Assembly: GCF_002918555.1 (NCBI RefSeq)
Contig: NZ_PQMB01000001.1
Location: 496,087 to 560,086, forward strand
Source of the DNA: Citrobacter amalonaticus
Lineage (GTDB): Bacteria; Pseudomonadota; Gammaproteobacteria; Enterobacterales; Enterobacteriaceae
DNA length: 64,000 nt
Direction: 5' to 3'
Of the stretch, positions 58,499-64,000 are shown one piece after another (position 1 is the first letter of the stretch; each line of letters starts with the position of its first letter). Made by a program: the position numbers and the translations under genes. Under the pieces are notes generated by a model. It worked only from the letters and a program-made list of their open reading frames with translations, was not told the DNA's origin and did no database searches.

Positions 58499-59233
58499 AT
58501 GTCACAAAATATTTATGATGATCCGCATTTCTTCGCCGGTTATGCCACCCTGGATCGTTCGGTTAAAGGGCTGGACGGTGCGCCGGAATGGCCGTCGATT
58601 CAGGCAATGCTGCCTGAACTTGCAGGGAAGCGGATCCTGGATCTGGGCTGCGGCTACGGCTGGTTTTGCCGTTATGCCCGCGACAACCATGCGGCCCATG
58701 TTTTAGGGGTAGATCTCTCTGAAAAAATGCTGGCCCAGGCGCAAAGCATGACCAGTGGTGACGGAATTGATTATCGGCGTGAAGATCTGGAGACACTGGC
58801 TCTGCCACCTGCATCTTACGATTTGATCTACAGTTCGCTGGCACTGCACTATCTGCGCGATATCGATCGTCTGTTCGCCACCGTTTATCAGGCGCTAACG
58901 CCGGGCGGTATGCTGGTCTTTTCTGCGGAGCACCCGGTTTATACCGCACCGCTGACGCAGGGGTGGATCATCGATAAGACGCAGCAAAAATCCTGGCCCG
59001 TTAACCATTACCAGCAGGAGGGAGAACGCCTGAGTAACTGGTTTGCCGAAGGGGTGAAAAAGCAGCATCGCAAACTGGCCACCTGGATTAACGCGCTGAT
59101 TACCGCCGGATTTGAGATTGTCCATCTTAACGAATGGGGCCCCACTGATGAACAGATCGCGGCAAACCCGGCGCTGGACGAGGAGAAAGAGCGTCCGATG
59201 GTATTTTTAATCAGCGTGCGCAAGCCGAAATAA
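58499..59233 (+). CDS. Class I SAM-dependent methyltransferase
   Basis: A 244-aa methyltransferase with motif I ILDLGCGYGWFCRYARDN (about 49-66), acidic loop VLGVDLSEKML, motif II region YDLIYSSLALHYLRDI and motif III LTPGGMLVFSAEHPV. It resembles ubiquinone/menaquinone-type methyltransferases but the substrate is unknown. ATG at 58499 follows GGAGG. It has no counterpart between mdtQ and yohP/dusC in K-12. Its 150-base leader is very AT-rich. Confidence 0.85.
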   Translation: MSQNIYDDPHFFAGYATLDRSVKGLDGAPEWPSIQAMLPELAGKRILDLGCGYGWFCRYARDNHAAHVLGVDLSEKMLAQAQSMTSGDGIDYRREDLETLALPPASYDLIYSSLALHYLRDIDRLFATVYQALTPGGMLVFSAEHPVYTAPLTQGWIIDKTQQKSWPVNHYQQEGERLSNWFAEGVKKQHRKLATWINALITAGFEIVHLNEWGPTDEQIAANPALDEEKERPMVFLISVRKPK

Positions 59234-59302
59234 GAGGATGTGCAGGCAGGTTTTCAGAGGCTTTCCTATACTTAATCTGAACTTACCAAAAAAGGAAAGC
59301 TG

Positions 59303-59386
59303 ATGAAAATTTTACTCTGGATCATTTTAATTATTTTTCTGATTGGATTATTGGTGGTGACTGGCGTCTTCAAAATGATTTTTTGA
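59303..59386 (+). CDS. yohP: YohP, small membrane protein (27 aa)
   Basis: The frame reads MKILLWIILIIFLIGLLVVT then GVFKMIF, matching E. coli YohP. It is a single helix inserted by SRP and SecYEG or YidC after translation in E. coli. AAGGAAAG lies before the ATG. Confidence 0.93.
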   Translation: MKILLWIILIIFLIGLLVVTGVFKMIF

Positions 59387-59418
59387 ACAAACGGCCACTC
59401 CGGTGGCCGATGTGTTCG

Positions 59419-60369
59419 CTAACGCAATTTAGCAATATCAATTGCCTGAATCGCCCGTGCGATATCCGGTGAATTATTTAACCCACGGATCTGCTGAAAT
59501 AACGCAGTCGCTTCGCGGTATTCCTTGCGTAAATACCCCAGCCACTGCTTAATTCGCGCCACGTGATACAGTCCGGTATCCCCCTGCTTTTCCAGACGGG
59601 TATATTTCTGCAACAGCGCAACCACCTCCGGCCACGGCATCCGCGGGTCGTTATATTTCACCACCCGGCTGAGATTAGGGATATTCAATGCTCCGCGTCC
59701 GATCATCACCGCATCGCATCCGCTGATAGCCATACAATCCTGGGCGCTTTGCCAGTCCCGGATTTCGCCATTCGCGATAACCGGAATGGTAAGCCGCTGG
59801 CGGATTTCCCCAATCGCCTGCCAGTCAATGTACTCTGCCTTATAGCCCTGCTCTTTTGTGCGGCCATGCACCACCAGCTCGCTGGCGCCCGCCTGCTGAA
59901 CGGCGTCGGCAATTTCAAATTTTCTGTCGCCGCTGTCCCAGCCCAGTCGCACTTTCACCGTCACCGGCAGATGCGCAGGCACCGCCTCGCGCATGGCTTT
60001 TGCCCCCTGATAGATAAGCTCAGGATCTTTGAGCAACGTCGCCCCACCGCCGCTGCCGTTCACCATCTTTGACGGACAGCCGCAGTTTAAATCGACGCCA
60101 CAGGATCCCAGCGCCACCGCCCGGGCCGCATTCTCCGCCAGCCACTGCGGAAACTGTCCCAGTAGCTGCACGCGCACCAGGGTGCCGGAGGGCGTCCGGC
60201 TATGGTTATTGAGTTCCGGGCAGAGTCGATGAAACACTTTTACCGGCAGGAGCTGATCCACCACGCGGACAAATTCGGTGATGCACAGATCGTAGTCGTT
60301 CACTTCCGTCAGGAGCTCGCGCACCAGCGAGTCGAGCACACCTTCCATCGGCGCCAGTAAAACACGCAT
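59419..60369 (-). CDS. dusC: DusC, tRNA-dihydrouridine(16) synthase
   Basis: A 316-aa FMN enzyme that reduces U16 of tRNA. It has the N-terminal [15 protein letters not shown], the catalytic Cys in [18 protein letters not shown] (about residue 98) and FMN-binding [10 protein letters not shown]. It is separated from the gentisate genes by a strong terminator. Confidence 0.95.
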   Translation of the reverse strand: MRVLLAPMEGVLDSLVRELLTEVNDYDLCITEFVRVVDQLLPVKVFHRLCPELNNHSRTPSGTLVRVQLLGQFPQWLAENAARAVALGSCGVDLNCGCPSKMVNGSGGGATLLKDPELIYQGAKAMREAVPAHLPVTVKVRLGWDSGDRKFEIADAVQQAGASELVVHGRTKEQGYKAEYIDWQAIGEIRQRLTIPVIANGEIRDWQSAQDCMAISGCDAVMIGRGALNIPNLSRVVKYNDPRMPWPEVVALLQKYTRLEKQGDTGLYHVARIKQWLGYLRKEYREATALFQQIRGLNNSPDIARAIQAIDIAKLR

Positions 60370-60381
60370 ATCGTCACCCGT

Positions 60382-60409
60382 AAAAAAAGAGGCGCTATGG
60401 TAGCGCCTC
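60382..60409 (-). terminator. Intrinsic terminator of the mhb operon
   Basis: The reverse strand has GGAGGCGCTA-CCA-TAGCGCCTC followed by seven T, between the mhbM stop (60431) and the dusC start (60369). Confidence 0.88.
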
Positions 60410-60430
60410 CGTGCGGGAGATTAAAGTGGC

Positions 60431-61624
60431 TCAGCGCGGAAGAAGACAGTTATCTTCTTTCCAGCCGTACAGCCATTCCATGGCGCGGTAAAATTCCGCC
60501 TGGGATTTCCCTTTCCACAGCAGATTACGCACCTGACGCTCCACGCCTGCCGCGTGATAAACGCGCCCCATTTCGCGGGTAGACCAGACGATACGCGCCG
60601 TACGCGGAATGCGCACAGACTCATACAGGGCAAAGGCATCTGCCGCATCGCCATCGCACTCCTGTAGCGCCTTGCCCAACGTCACCGCGTCCTCCAGTGC
60701 CATGCAGGCACCCTGCGCCATATATTGCGCCACCGGGTGCGCGGCATCCCCCACCAGCGTGATGCGATCGGTGCCCCATTTCTCAACCGGCTCACGGTCG
60801 GCGGTTGACCAGCGACGCCACGACGTGGGTTTATCCAGCATCTGGCGCGGACGCGGGTGGATCCCGGCAAAATAGGAGAGGACTTCCTCTTTACTGCCAT
60901 CCTTCACGCCCCACTCCTCCTGCTGGCGACTATGGAAAGTCACCACCAGGTTGTACTGTTTGCCTCCGCGCAGCGGGTAGTGTACCAGGTGACAGTGCGG
61001 TCCGGCCCACAGCACTGGGGCGTTAATGCGCAAATCTTCCGGCATCTCATCGCAATCAATCACGGCCCGGTAGACCACGTGTCCGGTAACGCGTGGCGCA
61101 TCGCCAATCAGACTCTGACGCACCACCGACCTCACGCCGTCGCAGCCCACCAGGATATCCGCCGTCCAGCTGTTGCCCTGCTCATCAAACACCGTCACGT
61201 CATCCGCCGTCTGGCGAATATCCACCACGTTGGCAGACGTGCGATAGTCAACATTGGGGTGAACCAGCGCCGCCTCCCAGACCGAAGCATGAATATCAAC
61301 CCGGTGGATCACCGCATAAGGACCGCCAAAGTGCTCGCGAAACGCCTGTCCGGTTTCAATGCGTACAACCTCTTTCGCGTTTACCGCATCCATCAGGGTG
61401 ATGTGATCGGTAAAAACGGCGCGCGCCCGGGCAACCTCTCCCACGCCAAGACTATCCAGGGCAGAAAAGGCGTTCGGCCCAAGCTGAATACCCGCACCAA
61501 TTTCACCAATCTCGTGCGCTTTCTCCAGCAGCATCACTTTAATCCCCTGGCGGGCCAGCGACAGCGCGGTCGCCGCGCCGCCAATCCCACCCCCCACGAT
61601 AATTGCGCGAGTCACTTTAGCCAT
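60431..61624 (-). CDS. mhbM: 3-Hydroxybenzoate 6-hydroxylase (flavin monooxygenase)
   Basis: A 397-aa FAD-dependent aromatic hydroxylase: N-terminal dinucleotide motif IIVGGGIGGAATALSLARQG, DG motif (ADILVGCDGVRSVVRQSL) and GD motif (ITLVGDAAHPVAQYMAQGAC). With neighbours for gentisate ring cleavage, the likely reaction is 3-hydroxybenzoate to gentisate using NADH and oxygen. A salicylate 5-hydroxylase-like role is the alternative, but that class is multi-component. Confidence 0.9.
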   Translation of the reverse strand: MAKVTRAIIVGGGIGGAATALSLARQGIKVMLLEKAHEIGEIGAGIQLGPNAFSALDSLGVGEVARARAVFTDHITLMDAVNAKEVVRIETGQAFREHFGGPYAVIHRVDIHASVWEAALVHPNVDYRTSANVVDIRQTADDVTVFDEQGNSWTADILVGCDGVRSVVRQSLIGDAPRVTGHVVYRAVIDCDEMPEDLRINAPVLWAGPHCHLVHYPLRGGKQYNLVVTFHSRQQEEWGVKDGSKEEVLSYFAGIHPRPRQMLDKPTSWRRWSTADREPVEKWGTDRITLVGDAAHPVAQYMAQGACMALEDAVTLGKALQECDGDAADAFALYESVRIPRTARIVWSTREMGRVYHAAGVERQVRNLLWKGKSQAEFYRAMEWLYGWKEDNCLLPR

Positions 61625-61638
61625 TGTTATTCTCCTTA

Positions 61639-62283
61639 TCAGGCGGAAATTTTGTCTTGCTGATTTTCGGGCGCCGCGGCGATAAATGCCGGAAGCGAGA
61701 TACAGGCGTCATAGACCGCTTTGCAGCGCGGGTATCCGCTCAGATCGCAGCCCATACGTAACGCGTTCGCCCACTGCGGGATCAGACAGCAGTCTGCCAG
61801 CGTCGGCGCATCCCCCACGCAGAAAGATCCCGAATGACTCTGACGCAGCAACTGCTCCACCGCGCTTAGCCCTTGCTGGATCCAGTGCGCATACCAGCGT
61901 TTTTTATCTTCTTCACTGACCTTTAACTCTTCGCTCAGGTAGCGCAGTACCCGCAGATTGTTCAGGGGATGAATATCACAGGCGATGGCATAGACAATTT
62001 CCAGCACCCGGCTGCGCGCCGGGAAGTCGGCGGGCAGAAGCGGCGACCGGGGAAAATGACAATCCAGCCAGTCAGTTATCGCCAGAGACTGCCCGAGCGA
62101 CTCCCCGTCGTCGGTGACCAGCGTCGGCACCAGCCCGACCGGGTTCATCCGCCGATAGGTCAGCTCGTTTTGCTGACCGATGCGAATATTGACGCCCACC
62201 GTCTGGTAACCGATACCTTTTAGTGCCAGTGCGATACGCACCCGGTACGATGCTGAGCTATTAAAAAAACTGTACAGCTTCAT
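61639..62283 (-). CDS. mhbI: Maleylpyruvate isomerase (zeta-class GST family)
   Basis: A 214-aa GST-zeta protein with the active-site SFFNSSASYRVRIALALKGI. It is about the usual family length. It isomerises maleylpyruvate to fumarylpyruvate with glutathione. Of two adjacent ATGs the second (62283) has better spacing from AGGTGG. It lies between mhbH and mhbM in one operon. Confidence 0.92.
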   Translation of the reverse strand: MKLYSFFNSSASYRVRIALALKGIGYQTVGVNIRIGQQNELTYRRMNPVGLVPTLVTDDGESLGQSLAITDWLDCHFPRSPLLPADFPARSRVLEIVYAIACDIHPLNNLRVLRYLSEELKVSEEDKKRWYAHWIQQGLSAVEQLLRQSHSGSFCVGDAPTLADCCLIPQWANALRMGCDLSGYPRCKAVYDACISLPAFIAAAPENQQDKISA

Positions 62284-62291
62284 CATCCACC

Positions 62292-62993
62292 TCAGACAAT
62301 CTTCACAGCGATGGGGGTTAAACCGTCCACATTTCCGGTGATCACATCACCTTTCACCACTGCGCCCACGCCCTCTGGCGTACCGGTGAAAATCAGATCG
62401 CCCGGTTGCAGTTCGAAAAAACCGGACAGATAGCTGATAGTTTCATTGACTGACCAGATGAGATGACGGATATCGCTGCGCTGGTGGTCGACGCCGTTTA
62501 CCTGTAACCAGACAGGGGCATGGTTCACATCCAGGGTTTCGCTGACTTTATGCAGTGGCGCAATCGGTGCGGAGATATCGAACGCCTTGCCAATCTCCCA
62601 CGGACGCCCCATCTGGCGCATCTCCATTTGCCGATCGCGACGGGTCATATCCAGACCGGTGGCATAGCCCCAGATATACTCGTGGGCTTTTTCGGGCGGA
62701 ATATCGCTGCCCTTTTTCCCGATCGCCACCACCAGTTCAATCTCATAGTGATAGTTGTCGGTCTGCGACGGGTATGGCAGCTCCAGCGTCTGCCCCGCCG
62801 CCACCGGCACCACCGCATCGGCAGGCTTACAGAAGAAGAACGGCGGTTCGCGATCCGGATCAAACCCCATTTCACGGGCATGTGCGGCATAGTTACGACC
62901 AACGCAGTAAACCCGGCGTACGGGAAATTGTTCATCACCGCCAACCACCGGAACGGTAACAGGCGCTTGTGGCTCGAATACGTATTGCGTCAT
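62292..62993 (-). CDS. mhbH: Fumarylpyruvate hydrolase (FAH superfamily)
   Basis: A 233-aa fumarylacetoacetate hydrolase-fold protein with [20 protein letters not shown] and the metal ligands E-x-E in [15 protein letters not shown] plus the downstream Asp in [13 protein letters not shown]. It splits fumarylpyruvate into fumarate and pyruvate, the last step of the gentisate route. Confidence 0.92.
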   Translation of the reverse strand: MTQYVFEPQAPVTVPVVGGDEQFPVRRVYCVGRNYAAHAREMGFDPDREPPFFFCKPADAVVPVAAGQTLELPYPSQTDNYHYEIELVVAIGKKGSDIPPEKAHEYIWGYATGLDMTRRDRQMEMRQMGRPWEIGKAFDISAPIAPLHKVSETLDVNHAPVWLQVNGVDHQRSDIRHLIWSVNETISYLSGFFELQPGDLIFTGTPEGVGAVVKGDVITGNVDGLTPIAVKIV

Positions 62994-63007
62994 TTTCTTT
63001 CTCCCAA

Positions 63008-64000
63008 TTAATAACGTGCTTCACGGAACAGCCCCAGGGCTTCCTGAACCGGTCTGTCCGAAAAACTGAATAAGACGGTATCTTCAGTGGTCTGGAACGA
63101 CACGCCATGCCAGGTCGGCGCCACGAAGACATCTTTGGCGGAAAAGTTAAAGGTTTCGTTGCCAACGGTGACCTGCCCGCGCCCTTCCACGACGTGGTAG
63201 ATGGTGCTGTCCGTGGTGCGCGCCATCCGTGAGGAAAAGCCTTTCGGCAACAGTTGCAGGAAGGTGCCCATTGATGGCATCGGATAACCGCCGGTGACCG
63301 GATTGACGTAGCGCATCTTGTAACCGTCCCACTCGTCGGCTTCGCCCATGCGGGTCAGGTCATGCAGCGCTTCCCGGCTGCGATCGTAGCGATAGTTGAA
63401 AATCGGCGATGAGTTACCTTTCTGATGACGCAGCGGCAGCATATTGGCCGCATAGCGCGGTAAATAGTCGCCCTCCTGACGCGTTACCGGCTGCTGATCC
63501 TCCGGATAGTCCTCCGCAAAGCCGCAGCCCAGCAGATTCACCAGCGGCAGATCCAGACCGTCCAGCCACACCACGGGATCGGTGCCTGGGTTGCCGTGAT
63601 CGTGCCAGCGCCACTGCGGCGTCAGAATAAAGTCGCCTTCGTGCATCCAGGTGCGTTCACCATCCACTGCGGTAAACGCCCCTTTCCCTTCGACAATGAA
63701 GCGCAGCGCAGACTGGTTGTGGCGATGGCTCGGTGCCACCTCGCCCGGCATGATCAGCTGCAATCCGGCATACAGCGTCGGGGTGATTGAAGAGTGCCCG
63801 CGGAGCATCGGGTTTTCCAGCACCAGCACGCGGCGAATCGCCTCTTTGGCGCCAATCAGGTCGCCGCTTTCCAGCAGCAGCGGGCGGATCTCCTGATAGT
63901 TCCAGTATGCAGGCGCGCAGTTTGCATTCGGCGTTTGTGGTACCAGCCGGTGCAATGACTCCCACAGCGGGGTCAGGTTCTGCCCGGAAATGTGCTGGTA
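63008..64000 (-). CDS. mhbD: Gentisate 1,2-dioxygenase (5' end beyond the window)
   Basis: A bicupin ring-cleavage dioxygenase. The cupin iron site is seen in [20 protein letters not shown], and the second cupin includes [18 protein letters not shown]. The frame stays open past the internal ATG at 63955 to the window edge ([20 protein letters not shown]), so about 331 of the usual 345 or so codons are present and the start is outside. It cleaves gentisate to maleylpyruvate. It is probably the first of mhbD-H-I-M here; a transporter and LysR regulator may lie beyond the edge. Confidence 0.93.
   Translation of the reverse strand, partial: YQHISGQNLTPLWESLHRLVPQTPNANCAPAYWNYQEIRPLLLESGDLIGAKEAIRRVLVLENPMLRGHSSITPTLYAGLQLIMPGEVAPSHRHNQSALRFIVEGKGAFTAVDGERTWMHEGDFILTPQWRWHDHGNPGTDPVVWLDGLDLPLVNLLGCGFAEDYPEDQQPVTRQEGDYLPRYAANMLPLRHQKGNSSPIFNYRYDRSREALHDLTRMGEADEWDGYKMRYVNPVTGGYPMPSMGTFLQLLPKGFSSRMARTTDSTIYHVVEGRGQVTVGNETFNFSAKDVFVAPTWHGVSFQTTEDTVLFSFSDRPVQEALGLFREARY

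Noticed and set aside
60857-61663. 268-codon plus-strand frame inside mhbM
   Set aside because: Antisense to a clear flavin monooxygenase, no start signals.

Overview
This window is chromosomal DNA of an enteric gammaproteobacterium of the Escherichia/Salmonella/Citrobacter group. The gene order alkA-yegD-mdtABCD-baeSR-yegQ-yegS-gat-fbaB-yegTUVW-thiDM-rcnB-mrp-metG-yehRS-btsRS-mlrA-yohO-yehWXY-osmF-bglX-dld-pbpG-yohC-yohD-mdtQ-yohP-dusC is that of the E. coli K-12 46-48 min region, and most proteins look like close orthologues of the K-12 ones. The combination of an intact gat operon with gatR, a gentisate-pathway cluster after dusC, and an inserted GH28 operon between osmF and bglX is unlike K-12 and suggests Citrobacter or a near relative. 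The genus is an inference; all gene assignments come from sequence recall, with no database search.

Layout. 1-14.7 kb: start of alkA, yegD, an Ibs/Sib type I toxin-antitoxin pair, the mdtABCD-baeSR multidrug efflux/envelope-stress operon, yegQ, and the sRNA CyaR. 14.7-16.7 kb: remains of a P2-like prophage. The CyaR terminator is a near-perfect P2 attachment core. Next to it lie broken pieces of ogr, gene V and int, and between V and int sits an intact AT-rich two-transmembrane protein of unknown function preceded by the tail of a lost partner gene. 16.8-25.6 kb: yegS, then the galactitol operon gatYZABCD with gatR, then fbaB. Intercistronic gaps of the gat operon hold copies of a recurrent palindromic intergenic repeat. 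25.8-29.9 kb: yegT-yegU-yegV and the GntR regulator yegW, with a local duplication at the convergent yegV/yegW ends. 30-32 kb: thiD-thiM behind a TPP riboswitch. 32-33.3 kb: rcnB without rcnR/rcnA, and an in-frame scar that fuses fragments of a chaperone-usher fimbrial locus. 33.4-45.5 kb: mrp, metG, yehR, yehS, btsSR, mlrA, yohO and the osmF-yehYXW osmoprotectant ABC system. 45.5-49.7 kb: an accessory operon of a cytoplasmic GH28 pectinolytic enzyme with two sugar transporters. 50-60.4 kb: bglX, dld, pbpG, yohC, yohD, mdtQ (intact here), a methyltransferase, yohP and dusC. 60.4-64 kb: 3-hydroxybenzoate/gentisate degradation genes mhbM-mhbI-mhbH-mhbD, the last cut by the window end.

Functional themes are envelope stress and efflux (mdtABCD, baeSR, mdtQ), sugar and polyol catabolism (gat, fbaB, GH28 operon, bglX), aromatic catabolism (mhb), osmoprotection (osmF) and pyruvate sensing (btsSR). 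The parts least explained by known biology are the cargo gene in the P2 remnant, the yegTUV pathway, and the repeat copies inside the gat operon.
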